From: Alphaproteobacteria bacterium
GTDB taxonomy: Bacteria; Pseudomonadota; Alphaproteobacteria; Micavibrionales; Micavibrionaceae
Length of the DNA: 64,000 nt
NCBI GenBank assembly: GCA_009929775.1
Contig: RZZS01000003.1
Location: 19,017-83,016, forward strand
Direction: 5' to 3'
Shown: positions 1-8,852 of the stretch, piece by piece
Position numbering within the stretch: position 1 is the first letter of the stretch
Layout: every line of letters begins with the position of its first letter
Notes under the pieces: generated by a model
The model's input: the letters and a program-made list of their open reading frames with translations, nothing else
The model's database searches: none
What the model was told of the DNA's origin: nothing
Program-made: the position numbers and the translations under genes

Positions 1-262
1 GCACGGTGGTTGATGCAAGCGCAGTGAGTGCCGTGAAAACGCGGATGTGCCCGACGCTGGCGATAAGCTTCGGAATTGCCAGCGAGCCCGCGAGGAAGCC
101 CGTGTAGTAAAGCGAGGTAATTGCGCCGAGGACGAGAACGTCGAAATGTTCGACATTGGCGCGCACGCCCAGCAAGGTGTTCTGAAGGCCGCTTCCGGCC
201 ATGATAAAGGCGAGGCCCGCGAAGAGGGGCCAGGCGGTCAGCAGTACTACGCGTCGTGTCAT
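1..262 (-). CDS. MFS transporter, N-terminal part (runs off the window)
   Basis: Only the first 87 codons are present; the gene continues beyond base 1. The translation starts MTRRVVLLTAWPLFAGLAF and shows a first membrane helix, then GSGLQNTLLGVRAN, a second helix containing LYYTGFLAGS, and VGHIRVFTALTALAS. This pattern matches the N-terminus of a major facilitator subfamily of the YcaD type, where the GLQ.TLLG.RA and YY.GFL.G motifs lie in and after helix 1. Substrate cannot be told from this fragment. It lies 98 bp downstream of pflA on the same strand and could be cotranscribed with it. The start is the only ATG that gives the first helix at the usual distance. Confidence 0.75.
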   Translation of the reverse strand, partial: MTRRVVLLTAWPLFAGLAFIMAGSGLQNTLLGVRANVEHFDVLVLGAITSLYYTGFLAGSLAIPKLIASVGHIRVFTALTALASTTV

Positions 263-359
263 GTCGGTGGTCGGTCCTGCGCTGAAGGTCCGGCGGGAAG
301 TGGTGACCGTGTGATAGCAGATTTTCCTTAGCAAAGGAAAGGGAAACAGGGGCTCTGGC

Positions 360-1148
360 CTAGACGGCTTTGATACCGTGCCTTGCAAAAATTGCACGGG
401 CGCGTTCGACGTCCGTTTCGTCCGCTTGCCGTGTGTTCTGGAGCTTGTATTCCATGCCGAGCTCGTGCCATTTGTATTCGCCCATCTGGTGGAAGGGCAG
501 GATATCGATCCGCTCGATGTTCTTGTGGCGCGCGCAGATTTTCGCTACTTCCTCGATATTGTCCTCGCCGTCCGTGAGGTCCGGCACGAGCACGAAGCGT
601 ACCCAGACCGGCTTGCCGATATCGTCGAGTTTCTGCGCGAAGTCGAGCGTCGGCTGGAGCGCAACGCCGGTGACTTTTTTATACAGATCGGGCAGACCGC
701 TCTTGATGTCGAGCAAGACGAGGTCAACATAAGACAACAATTCCTCGTCCGCCGCCTTGTTCAAAAAGCCGCTCGTGTCGAGCGCCGTATGCATGCCGAG
801 CGCCTTGACGCCCCGGAACAGTGTCTTGACGAATTGCGGCTGGGCGAGCGGCTCGCCGCCGGAAATGGTTACGCCGCCCTTCGCACGCTCGATGAACCAG
901 CGGTAATCCTGAATGTCGTCCAGAATATCGCCCGCCGAGCGCAAAAACCCGTTCTTCATCTTCATGCAGTCCGGATTGTGGCAATACCAGCACGACAGCG
1001 GACAGCCGGTCAGAAACACGACATACCGAACACCAGGCCCGTCCACGGTCCCGGCCGTCTCGATGGAATGAATATAGCCGATGGTCTTCGCCTGGAAGCC
1101 ATCGGGGTCGATATCGGGTTTGTCGTCGGACTCGGTCACGTTACTCAT
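360..1148 (-). CDS. pflA: Pyruvate formate-lyase activating enzyme (radical SAM)
   Basis: The product (262 aa) is a cytoplasmic radical-SAM glycyl-radical activase. It would reduce SAM with a [4Fe-4S] cluster and install the glycyl radical on PflB. The cluster motif CxxxCxxC is C49-P-L-S-C53-W-Y-C56, preceded by the activase-specific TVDGPGVRYVVFLTGC. Further on come TISGGEPLAQPQF and a C-terminal LPFHQMGEYKW, both typical of PflA. An upstream in-frame start would add 35 poorly conserved residues, so I chose the ATG at 1148 (MSNVTESDD). It follows pflB on the same strand, but a 529-bp gap with a strong terminator and several repeats separates them, so pflA may have its own promoter. Confidence 0.95.
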   Translation of the reverse strand: MSNVTESDDKPDIDPDGFQAKTIGYIHSIETAGTVDGPGVRYVVFLTGCPLSCWYCHNPDCMKMKNGFLRSAGDILDDIQDYRWFIERAKGGVTISGGEPLAQPQFVKTLFRGVKALGMHTALDTSGFLNKAADEELLSYVDLVLLDIKSGLPDLYKKVTGVALQPTLDFAQKLDDIGKPVWVRFVLVPDLTDGEDNIEEVAKICARHKNIERIDILPFHQMGEYKWHELGMEYKLQNTRQADETDVERARAIFARHGIKAV

Positions 1149-1604
1149 CAAAGACCAATATAGTGTTTTATTTCGCCCGTTCGAACCGCAAAATGACGCG
1201 GAGCGCGATAGGGACACAATAATTTCTGGTCTCCCCAACGCGATGACGCCCACCCATCCGTGGACGACTGATGGCCCTCCAGCCCCGCCGTGAACGCCGT
1301 GTTCGCCGTGGTTAAGATAATCAGAACCGGGTAGCCGAAGCCATTTCGCTTTCGACCACCAGGCCCCACAAAGTCCCCCTTCCTGTCATCCTGAAGGAGC
1401 GAAGCGACTGAAGGATCTTTATAAAACGGACAGGGCAAAGATTCCTCGCATTCGCTCGGAATGACAATTTTCTGGGAAAATTCGCTCCGGTGCCATTCAT
1501 ATTTTTTCAACACAGAGACCACAGAGGGCACGGCGTTTCTTTTTTCTTCCGGGCAAGTGACGGGCGCTCCAGCCTCGCTGTGAACGTCGTTGTTCGTCGT
1601 GGTT
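1149..1604. repeat. Repeat-filled gap between pflB and pflA
   Basis: No convincing gene is seen here. Four repeat units can be recognised. (1) 1211-1236 is a degenerate GGGACACAATAA...TCCCC palindrome, with four mismatches to the copies at mutL. (2) 1270-1316 and 1562-1607 are diverged direct repeats ending GTTCGCCGTGGTTAA and GTTCGTCGTGGTTAA. (3) 1369-1423 is a 55-bp unit with a near-identical inverted copy at 8333-8387. (4) 1384-1464 forms a long imperfect inverted repeat, TGTCATCCTGA...GGATCTTT against AAAGATTCC...GGAATGACA. A run reading AACACAGAGACCACAGAG lies at about 1509-1527. The promoter of pflA, if separate, should lie at the 1150-1200 end. Confidence 0.7.
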
Positions 1605-1641
1605 AAAAAACACCCGCCGGAGGGTCTCTCTCCGGCGGGTG
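1605..1641 (-). terminator. Rho-independent terminator of pflB
   Basis: Read on the minus strand, a perfect 12-bp stem (CACCCGCCGGAG with CTCCGGCGGGTG) and a 7-nt loop are followed directly by six T. It begins 36 nt after the pflB stop codon. Confidence 0.9.
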
Positions 1642-1677
1642 CTTGCCTGTCTGGATTTAGTCTTTTAGTTACGCGTC

Positions 1678-3996
1678 TTACATTCTGCCGTGGAAAGTCC
1701 GGTTGATGACGTCCATCTGCTGCTCTTTCGTCAGTTTGATGAAGTTCACGGCATAACCGGAAACCCGGATCGTGAGCTGCGGGTAGTTTTCCGGGTGCTC
1801 CATGGCGTCCAGAAGCATTTCCCGGTCCAGCACGTTCACGTTGATGTGGTGACCGCCCGGCGTGTGCTGGTTCGGGCCGAAATAGCCGTCCAGCATGCCC
1901 GCGAGGTTTGTCGATCGCTCGTCTTCCGTGCGGCCAAGAGCCTTCGGTACGACAGAGAACGTGTAGGAAATGCCGTCCTGACTGTGCTTGTAGTCAAGGC
2001 CGGCAACCGACATCATCGAGGCCATCGCGCCCTTTTCGTCGCGACCGTGCATCGGGTTCGCGCCCGGTGCGAAGGGCTCGCCCTTCTTGCGACCGTCCGG
2101 CGTCGAGCCCGTTTTCTTGCCGTACACCACGTTCGAGGTGATGGTCAGGATCGACTGGGTCGGCGTTGCACCCCGGTAGCATGGGTACTGGCGGATCTTG
2201 TCCATGAAGTGCTCGACCAGCCAGCGCGCGATGGAGTCGACGCGCTCGTCGTTGTTACCGTAGCGCGGCGGCTGTCCTTCGATTTCGAAGTCGGTGGCAA
2301 GACCGGTCTCGTCACGGATGACCCTGACCTTCGCGTATTTGATGGCGGAGAGTGCGTCAGACACGACTGACAGACCGGCCATGCCGCACGCCATGGTGCG
2401 GAAGATGTCACGGTCGTGGAAGGCAAACATCATGCGCTCATAGGCATACTTGTCGTGCATGTAGTGAATGACGTTGAGCGTGTTCACATATGTCTTAGCC
2501 AACCAGTCCATCATGGGCTCGAACTTGCGCATCACCTCGTCGTAATCGAGATATTCGCTCGTGATTGGCTCGGCTGCTGGCCCGATCTGCTCGCCGCTCA
2601 TTTCGTCGCGGCCGCCGTTGATGGCGTACAGGAGCGTCTTGGCCATATTTACCCGGGCGCCGAAGAACTGCATCTGCTTGCCGATCCGCATGGCGGACAC
2701 GCAGCAGGCAATGCCGTAATCGTCACCCCAGTAGCCGCGCATCAGATCGTCGTTCTCGTACTGGATCGAGGACGTGTCGATGGAGACCTTCGCGCAGAAC
2801 TTCTTGAAGTTCTCAGGCAGCTTTTGCGACCAGAGCACCGTAATATTCGGCTCCGGCGCGGGGCCGAGGTTGTAGAGCGTCTGCATGAAGCGGTAGCTCG
2901 ACTTCGTGACCATCGGGCGGCCATCGAGCGTCATACCGCCGATGCACTCGGTCACCCACGTGGGGTCGCCTGAGAACAGCGCGTCATATTCCGGCGTGCG
3001 CAGGAAGCGGACGATCCGAAGCTTGATCACGAAGTGGTCGATGAAAGCCTGGATTTGCTCTTCCGTGTACTTTCCTGCCTTGAGGTCGCGCTCGGCGAAC
3101 ACGTCGAAGAAAGTCGAGACGCGGCCCAGCGACATTGCGGCGCCGTTCTGTTCCTTCACCGCACCGAGATACGCAAAGTACGTCCACTGGATTGCTTCCT
3201 TGACGTCGCTCGCCGGACCAGAGATGTCATAGCCATAGAAAGAGGCCATCGTCTTGAGGTCTTTGAGGGCGGCGATCTGGTCGCTTATTTCCTCACGGGC
3301 GCGGATGACGTCTTCGGTCATCGGCACGTTGTCGTAGGTGGCCTGTTGCGCCAGTTTGTCTTCGATCAGGCGATCGACGCCATAGAGCGCCACGCGGCGA
3401 TAGTCGCCAATGATCCGTCCCCTCCCATAGGCATCGGGAAGGCCCGTGACGATTCCCGACTTGCGCGCGGCGCGCATCGCGGGGGTGTAGGCATCAAAAA
3501 CGCCCTGATTGTGGGACTTACGGTATTTCGTGTAGATCTCGTCGACCTTCGGGCTCATCTTGAAGCCGTAGGCTTCCAGACCCGAATCGACCATCCGCAC
3601 GCCACCCGCGGGCATGATGGCCCGCTTCAGCGGTGCGTCCGTTTGCAGGCCGACGATTTCCTCGAGTTGAGAGTTGATGTAGCCCGCCTTATGCGAGGTG
3701 GCGGAGGCGATCACTTCCGTATCGGCATCGAGCACGCCGCCGCGCTCGCGTTCTTTCTTCAGCAGTTCGCTGAGCTCCAGCCAGAGCTTCTTCGTGTTTT
3801 CGGCCGGACCGGCGAGGAATTTCGAGTCGCCTTCATACGGCGTGTAGTTCAGCACGATGAAGTCGCGGACGTCGACGTCCTTTTGCCAGACGCCGGGGGC
3901 AAAGCCGCGCCAGCATTTTTCGCGCTTGTTGTCCTTGCCCCATAGATTCTGTTGTTCGGTGCTAATACCCGGTGCAGCTTCTCCCGGTTTGCTCAT
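1678..3996 (-). CDS. pflB: Formate C-acetyltransferase (pyruvate formate-lyase)
   Basis: The product (772 aa, close to the ~760 aa of the family) converts pyruvate and CoA to acetyl-CoA and formate under anoxia. The catalytic cysteine pair is in GIACCVSAM (C431, C432). The glycyl-radical motif [10 protein letters not shown] near the C-terminus places the radical at about G747. The start is the ATG at 3996, which has a good site (GGAGGG) a few bases upstream; the longer reading begins with a TTG that overlaps that site. PflA lies downstream. No formate transporter (FocA) is adjacent, and I could not see a clear FNR box of the TTGAT-N4-ATCAA form upstream. Confidence 0.97.
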   Translation of the reverse strand: MSKPGEAAPGISTEQQNLWGKDNKREKCWRGFAPGVWQKDVDVRDFIVLNYTPYEGDSKFLAGPAENTKKLWLELSELLKKERERGGVLDADTEVIASATSHKAGYINSQLEEIVGLQTDAPLKRAIMPAGGVRMVDSGLEAYGFKMSPKVDEIYTKYRKSHNQGVFDAYTPAMRAARKSGIVTGLPDAYGRGRIIGDYRRVALYGVDRLIEDKLAQQATYDNVPMTEDVIRAREEISDQIAALKDLKTMASFYGYDISGPASDVKEAIQWTYFAYLGAVKEQNGAAMSLGRVSTFFDVFAERDLKAGKYTEEQIQAFIDHFVIKLRIVRFLRTPEYDALFSGDPTWVTECIGGMTLDGRPMVTKSSYRFMQTLYNLGPAPEPNITVLWSQKLPENFKKFCAKVSIDTSSIQYENDDLMRGYWGDDYGIACCVSAMRIGKQMQFFGARVNMAKTLLYAINGGRDEMSGEQIGPAAEPITSEYLDYDEVMRKFEPMMDWLAKTYVNTLNVIHYMHDKYAYERMMFAFHDRDIFRTMACGMAGLSVVSDALSAIKYAKVRVIRDETGLATDFEIEGQPPRYGNNDERVDSIARWLVEHFMDKIRQYPCYRGATPTQSILTITSNVVYGKKTGSTPDGRKKGEPFAPGANPMHGRDEKGAMASMMSVAGLDYKHSQDGISYTFSVVPKALGRTEDERSTNLAGMLDGYFGPNQHTPGGHHINVNVLDREMLLDAMEHPENYPQLTIRVSGYAVNFIKLTKEQQMDVINRTFHGRM

Positions 3997-4368
3997 GAGA
4001 CCCTCCAATAGTCTTCAGTTTCCAGATCGGCACTTATAATTGTACTATATCAGGACTAATTTAGTACGCGTCGAATCGTCGCAGGCGTCCCGATCAGCAC
4101 TCGTCGCGTCACTTATATAACTATTCAAAGGGGATTTCACAGTTTTTGCCCTGCTTTTCCTGCGGCAAAGGGGCACAGTGCGGCGGGGAAAACGTCCCTT
4201 TCGTCCGTTGCAAGTGGTTCGGAGGATGGGCGGCCCTGTCGGGGGCCAGCAGGACGTCCCTGCCGGCAGGAAGATTAGGTCCTGGGGGATATCGGGATTG
4301 CATATTTCGCGAGGAGTTCTAATCTCATCCTCCTTGGCAAAGGCAAGATAAAGGAAGGGAGTTTTTCA
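3997..4368. other. Divergent gap between pflB and the Deg protease
   Basis: This region must carry the divergent promoters of pflB (minus) and the degP-like gene (plus). The part next to pflB (about 4030-4065) is AT-rich (ATTGTACTATATCAGG), but I cannot assign -35/-10 boxes with confidence. Between 4140 and 4310 short Cys-containing readings are possible, but none has both a start codon and a ribosome site, so I do not call a gene. The Deg gene has an AAGGAAGGGAG site before its ATG. Confidence 0.5.
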
Positions 4369-5799
4369 ATGGCGGGCAAAGCGTATTTCCTCTCGGCCCT
4401 GTTCGTTCTTTCCGTCTTCGTATCGTTGGCGGGAGCGAGCGCTCAAGCGGAAAAGGCTGTTCCCGGCTCCCGCGAACAAATTACGCTCTCATTCTCGCCG
4501 CTGGTGAAAAAAGTCGCTCCGGCGGTCGTGAGCATTTCCTCTACCCGCGTGGTCACGCAAAATTATCGCCACCCTTTTATGGACGATCCGTTCTTCGCGC
4601 CGTTCTTCGGCGGGGATTTCTTCGGGCGCGGCGGGCTCTCGCGCCAGCGGGTGGAGGCGGCGCTCGGCTCCGGCGTCATTGTGCAGTCTGACGGGCTGGT
4701 GGTGACCAACGCCCACGTAATCAAGGGCGCGGATGAAGTGAAAGTCGTGCTGGCGGACGGGCGCGAGTTCGACAGCGAAGTCGTGGTCGTCGACGAACCG
4801 TCCGACCTCGCGCTCTTGCGCATGGACGCGAAAGGCCAGAAGTTTGCCTACGTCCCGATCAAGCCCAGTGAAAACCTTGAGGTCGGCGACCTCGTTCTCG
4901 CGATCGGCAATCCTTTCGGAGTCGGGCAGACGGTGACAAGCGGCATCGTCTCGGCGCTGGCCAGACCGAACCTGAACATCAATGACTATAATTTCTTCAT
5001 CCAGACCGACGCGGCGATAAATCCCGGCAACTCGGGCGGGCCGCTCGTATCGATGGACGGATCTATCGTCGGTATCAACACGGCGATCTACTCCCGATCG
5101 GGCGGTTCGCTTGGTATCGGGTTTGCGATTCCTTCCGAAATGGTGGCTACTGTCCTTGCGGCGGAAAAAGCCGGTCTGACCGGTGAGCGCGGCATTGCCC
5201 GCGCCTGGCTCGGCATTGTCGCTCAGCAGATTACCCCGGACCTTGCGGAAACGCTTGATCTTGCCACGCCCCAGGGCGTCCTGATTGCCGATTTGCAAGA
5301 GGGCAGTCCGCTGCAAGGCGCCGGTCTGAAGCCGGGCGACGTTATCATCGAGATCGGCGGGCGCGAGGTGCGCGACCCCGCCGAGATGAAGTTCCGCTGG
5401 GCGCAGGTGCCGATCGGGAAGACGACGGCGATGACGTTTCTCCGGAATGGGGAGCGCAAGACCGCCCATGTCAAGGCCAGCCTGCCCCCCGACGAGCCGC
5501 CGCGTAACGAGACGACTCTGAGCGGTCGCCACCCGCTTCAGGGCGCGACAATCGCGAACGTCAACCCGGCGGTAGCGTTCGAACTGGGTCTGCGGGAGGA
5601 AAGTGGAGTCGTTGTAACAAAAGTCGACCCGCGTTCCCCGGCGGTGCGCCTGGTCCAGCGGGGTGACGTAATTGTCGAGATCAATGATCTGTCGGTAAAA
5701 AACGTCAAGGACGCTGCGCGTATTCTCGACCGCGGCGGCTACTCCATCGACCTGGTCCTTAGTCGCGGCGGACAGGTTCGGCGGGTGATGTTGCGGTAG
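4369..5799 (+). CDS. Periplasmic Deg/HtrA serine protease with two PDZ domains
   Basis: This 476-aa protein has a signal peptide (about 1-26, hydrophobic run then ASAQA) and an S1C trypsin-like domain. The catalytic triad is H116 (VVTNAHVI), D146 (DLALL) and S222 (NPGNSGGPLV). Two PDZ domains follow, at about 265-355 and 390-475. A Gly/Phe-rich segment (DDPFFAPFFGGDFFG) near residue 65 fits the LA-loop region of Do-type proteases. The role is likely degradation or chaperoning of misfolded envelope proteins (DegP/DegQ/MucD group; I do not choose between them). The start is supported by an AAGGAAGGGAG ribosome site. No sigma-factor operator is evident in front of it. Confidence 0.94.
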   Translation: MAGKAYFLSALFVLSVFVSLAGASAQAEKAVPGSREQITLSFSPLVKKVAPAVVSISSTRVVTQNYRHPFMDDPFFAPFFGGDFFGRGGLSRQRVEAALGSGVIVQSDGLVVTNAHVIKGADEVKVVLADGREFDSEVVVVDEPSDLALLRMDAKGQKFAYVPIKPSENLEVGDLVLAIGNPFGVGQTVTSGIVSALARPNLNINDYNFFIQTDAAINPGNSGGPLVSMDGSIVGINTAIYSRSGGSLGIGFAIPSEMVATVLAAEKAGLTGERGIARAWLGIVAQQITPDLAETLDLATPQGVLIADLQEGSPLQGAGLKPGDVIIEIGGREVRDPAEMKFRWAQVPIGKTTAMTFLRNGERKTAHVKASLPPDEPPRNETTLSGRHPLQGATIANVNPAVAFELGLREESGVVVTKVDPRSPAVRLVQRGDVIVEINDLSVKNVKDAARILDRGGYSIDLVLSRGGQVRRVMLR

Positions 5800-5861
5800 G
5801 GTGCTTTTTGCCGGGCGCCTTTCGATTGACAATCTATGCGGCACCATATATTCCATAACGA

Positions 5862-6833
5862 ATGGAAAGGCCAGTTTCGTTGTTCGTCCTGCTGACACGT
5901 CCGACTTTGCTCGGACTTGGAATTGGGCTGTCTCTGCTCAATTTCACTCCGGCGTTGCAGTGGCTCGCCGAACCTTCGGGGGAAGACTGCGATCGCTTTG
6001 ACCTCTTGATCCAGAAGCAGGAACATGCGGCGTTGAAAAGCGACATCGGTGACCTCGACCTTTCCGGGAAAATTTTTCGCTACGCAGCGAAAAAGCGACA
6101 GAAAATTTGCCGGGCAACGGTAGATAATGGCACGGACGCAGAATACCACCCGGTAAGCGACGTCTTCCATGTTCGCACGCCGAATCCGGGCGGCTGGGAG
6201 GAGAAGTCACGTGGTTACAGGCAGAGAAACCTGACAACCCATGCGCACGAACTGCTTCACTCCTTTCAAAGGAACAGTTCCGCAGTTTCCCTATCCACGC
6301 TCGGGCGGCGGTATGACGTTTATTCCAATGTTCTTGCCGTTCTATACACAGAGGCGGCAGCTTACGCCTATCAGACGCTGGCAACGCACGAGTACTATCT
6401 GGAACATCCGGAGCAGGTCGGCGACATCCGGTTTTCGCACGCAGGAGACCTCCTTGCCGTATTCAGGGAGGCTCTATCAGGGCTCGACCGGAATCATCCC
6501 GGGATGTCTGGAAACGAGAAAAAGAATCTCGCTGCTCGCGCTGTTTTCGAAGACTACCTGACAGCAGACACCGGGCCGGTTCTTCTTGCAAGGATGCATT
6601 ACCTCAAGCCATTCATCGAGGACCAAGCATCTTCCCTTCCCCGGCTGGATCGGTTGTTTGCGGGAAGAAGACTGGGTCTTGAGGACATCAAGTCCCTGAC
6701 GCACTTTCCGGACGGGTTTCAGCTCTACGACTATGACCGTCTGCCATTGCCGGGGGAACTCAACAGCGGAATTCTTTTGCCGGGCGCGGAGAAACTGACG
6801 GACAATCCTCTGGAATCTCTGGTTTTGAAGTGA
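5862..6833 (+). CDS. Membrane-anchored protein with HELLH zinc-peptidase signature
   Basis: The product (323 aa) begins with one hydrophobic segment (about 4-30: LFVLLTRPTLLGLGIGLSLL), so it is probably tethered to the inner membrane or exported. The motif HAHELLHSFQ gives an HExxH zinc-binding signature (H129, E130, H133), followed by an acidic region with EAAAYAYQ that could supply a third ligand. The overall pattern recalls the DUF6782 putative metallopeptidase group; this is from memory and unverified. It starts 62 bp after the Deg protease on the same strand, so a shared transcript and an envelope proteolysis role are plausible. No close function is known to me. Confidence 0.75.
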   Translation: MERPVSLFVLLTRPTLLGLGIGLSLLNFTPALQWLAEPSGEDCDRFDLLIQKQEHAALKSDIGDLDLSGKIFRYAAKKRQKICRATVDNGTDAEYHPVSDVFHVRTPNPGGWEEKSRGYRQRNLTTHAHELLHSFQRNSSAVSLSTLGRRYDVYSNVLAVLYTEAAAYAYQTLATHEYYLEHPEQVGDIRFSHAGDLLAVFREALSGLDRNHPGMSGNEKKNLAARAVFEDYLTADTGPVLLARMHYLKPFIEDQASSLPRLDRLFAGRRLGLEDIKSLTHFPDGFQLYDYDRLPLPGELNSGILLPGAEKLTDNPLESLVLK

Positions 6834-6950
6834 ACGTGAATTCCGCAAGGTTAATTCTGCAGGCGTACCGTTCTCCGTGGCTGGCGCGCACGTCCGGATG
6901 AATGGTGCTGAGCTCTTGTTTTTGTTCCCGAAAAGTTCTAGTTTGCTTCC

Positions 6951-8258
6951 ATGAGCAATTTGTTTGAGGCCGAGACAAAGGAAGACGCCGCGCCACGCCC
7001 GTTGCCGGACCGGCTGCGGCCGAAGGCGCTGGAGGATATCGTCGGGCAGGACCATCTCGTCGGTTCGGGCGGGCCGGTGCGCAAGATGGCCGATTCCCGC
7101 CGGGTGTCCTCGATGATCCTCTGGGGCCCGCCCGGCACCGGCAAGACGACGCTGGCCCGGATTTTGAGCGCGCACACCGACCTTCACTTCGAGCAGATAT
7201 CGGCGATTTTCTCCGGCGTGGCTGATCTGAAAAAAGTTTTCGAATCCGCCCGGCTGCGCCGCCGGAACGGGCAGGGAACCCTTCTTTTTGTGGACGAAAT
7301 CCATCGTTTCAACAAATCCCAGCAGGACGCCTTTCTCCCTGTGGTCGAGGATGGCACGATTACCCTGATCGGCGCGACGACTGAAAACCCCTCGTTCGAG
7401 CTGAACGCCGCGCTTCTCTCGCGCTGCTCTGTTTTTGTTCTGAAGCGTCTGGACGACGGGGCGCTCGAAACGCTGCTTGCGCGCGCGGAAAGCGACGCGG
7501 GCCGCGATCTGCCGCTTGAGGACGCGGCGCGGGAGATGCTGAAAGCGATGGCCGACGGCGACGGGCGCTATGCACTCTCGCTGGCCGCGCAAGTGTTCGA
7601 GGCAAGCGAAAATTCGCCGAACGAACTATTGAACGCGGACGCGCTCGCCTCGCTCGTCCAGCGCCGCGCCCCGCTCTACGACAAGGCGGACGAGGGGCAT
7701 TACAACCTGATTTCCGCCCTGCACAAGAGCGTGCGCGGCTCGGACCCGGACGCGGCGCTTTACTGGTTCGCGCGCATGCTGGCGGGCGGCGAGGACCCGC
7801 GCTTTCTCGCAAGACGTATGACGCGCATGGCGGTGGAGGACATCGGCCTCGCCGACCCGCAGGCGCTGCCGCAATGCATCGCGGCCTGGGAGGCGTTCGA
7901 GCGCATGGGCAGTCCGGAGGGTGATCTGGCGCTCGCGCAGGCGCTCGTCTATCTCGCGAGCGCGCCGAAATCGAACGCGGTCTACAAGGCCGAAAAGGCG
8001 GCTAAGCGCGCGGCAAGGGAAACCGGCTCCCTGATGCCGCCGATGCACATCCTGAACGCCCCGACGAAGATGATGAAAGAGATCGGCTATTCCGAAGGCT
8101 ACAAGTACGACCACGACATGCCGGACGCCTTCTCTGGACAGAATTATTTTCCCCATGAAATGGGGCGAAAGATCCTCTACGAGCCGGTCGAACGCGGCTT
8201 CGAGCGCGAAATCAGGAAGCGTCTCGATTACTGGGCGAAGCTTCGGCGGGAGCGGTAG
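6951..8258 (+). CDS. rarA: Replication-associated recombination protein A (AAA+ ATPase)
   Basis: The product (435 aa) belongs to the RarA/MgsA/WRNIP1 family, which acts at stalled replication forks. An RPKALEDIVGQDHLVG box at the N-terminus is followed by Walker A GPPGTGKTT (about 58-66), Walker B FVDEIHRFNKSQQDAFL, sensor 1 GATTENPSFE, and an arginine finger region ALLSRC. The C-terminal MgsA tetramerisation domain is seen in ALYWFARMLAGGEDP, RRMTRMAVEDIG and the end PHEMGRKILYEPVERGFE. The length is typical. The ATG at 6951 has no strong ribosome site, but the N-terminus fits the family. Confidence 0.96.
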   Translation: MSNLFEAETKEDAAPRPLPDRLRPKALEDIVGQDHLVGSGGPVRKMADSRRVSSMILWGPPGTGKTTLARILSAHTDLHFEQISAIFSGVADLKKVFESARLRRRNGQGTLLFVDEIHRFNKSQQDAFLPVVEDGTITLIGATTENPSFELNAALLSRCSVFVLKRLDDGALETLLARAESDAGRDLPLEDAAREMLKAMADGDGRYALSLAAQVFEASENSPNELLNADALASLVQRRAPLYDKADEGHYNLISALHKSVRGSDPDAALYWFARMLAGGEDPRFLARRMTRMAVEDIGLADPQALPQCIAAWEAFERMGSPEGDLALAQALVYLASAPKSNAVYKAEKAAKRAARETGSLMPPMHILNAPTKMMKEIGYSEGYKYDHDMPDAFSGQNYFPHEMGRKILYEPVERGFEREIRKRLDYWAKLRRER

Positions 8259-8332
8259 GGGCCGATCCGGCCGGTTGTATCCGCCGCTCCATCCGGGCGA
8301 GATAAAGGCCCGCGCCGACAATGATTGCCGCT

Positions 8333-8387
8333 TATATAGATCCTTCGGTCGCTTCGCTCCTTCAGGATGACAGGAAGGGGGACTTTG
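8333..8387 (-). repeat. 55-bp dispersed repeat, TGTCATCCTGA family
   Basis: This segment is the inverted copy of 1369-1423, differing at about two of 55 positions. It includes TGTCATCCTGAAGG and GAGCGAAGCGAC read on the minus strand. It sits in the 216-bp gap between rarA and crcB. Internal symmetry (GAAGGAGCGAAGC / GCTTCGCTCCTTC) suggests a hairpin in RNA. Confidence 0.85.
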
Positions 8388-8474
8388 CGGTGGAAAAAAT
8401 ATGAAAGGTTTCGGGGGCGAACCCCGCTTGCATCATGTGCCGGACAGTGGCATGAAGAGAGCGGGAGTAACAGC

Positions 8475-8852
8475 ATGTACGCATTTTTGTCAATCGCGGC
8501 AGGCGGCGCTCTGGGAGCGGTCATGCGGCACGGCGTCAATGTCGGGATGGGGCGGTGGCTCGGTACGGAGTTTCCGTGGGGGACCTTGACTGTCAACATC
8601 CTCGGGTCGTTCGTCATGGGCGTGCTGATTGCCCTGTTTGCCCATTTCTTCGAGGTACCGCAAACGGTCAAATATTTCCTCGTGACGGGGCTTCTCGGCG
8701 CGTTTACGACGTTTTCGACCTTTTCGCTCGACGTTTCGGTGCTGTTTGAAGGCGGGCGTTATTTCGAAACGGCGGCCTATATCGGCGCGTCGGTCCTGCT
8801 GGCCATCGCGGCCCTGTTCCTCGGGGCGTTCGTTGTGCGGGTCTTCGCATGA
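8475..8852 (+). CDS. crcB: Fluoride exporter channel CrcB/Fluc
   Basis: This 125-aa protein with four membrane helices belongs to the Fluc family, which exports fluoride passively as a dual-topology dimer. Family motifs are GGALGAVMRH (helix 1), FPWGTLTVNILGSFVMG (helix 2) and GLLGAFTTFSTFS (helix 3, with the phenylalanines and polar track). The start at 8475 was chosen because translation further upstream gives a non-hydrophobic, repeat-derived leader; a modest GCGGGAG site precedes the ATG. Its stop overlaps the ATG of rluC by four bases (ATGA), so the two are translationally coupled. I did not find a recognisable fluoride riboswitch upstream. Confidence 0.94.
   Translation: MYAFLSIAAGGALGAVMRHGVNVGMGRWLGTEFPWGTLTVNILGSFVMGVLIALFAHFFEVPQTVKYFLVTGLLGAFTTFSTFSLDVSVLFEGGRYFETAAYIGASVLLAIAALFLGAFVVRVFA

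Noticed and set aside
4121-4303. Minus-strand 60-aa reading and Cys-rich plus-strand readings between pflB and the Deg gene
   Set aside because: None has a ribosome site with a start codon, and the peptides look like frame artefacts of GC-rich DNA.
8259-8474. Possible fluoride riboswitch upstream of crcB
   Set aside because: I searched for the GGCGATGG..CCC and CTGATG.C.CCTAC-type conserved boxes of the crcB motif and did not find them; the space is largely taken by a dispersed repeat.
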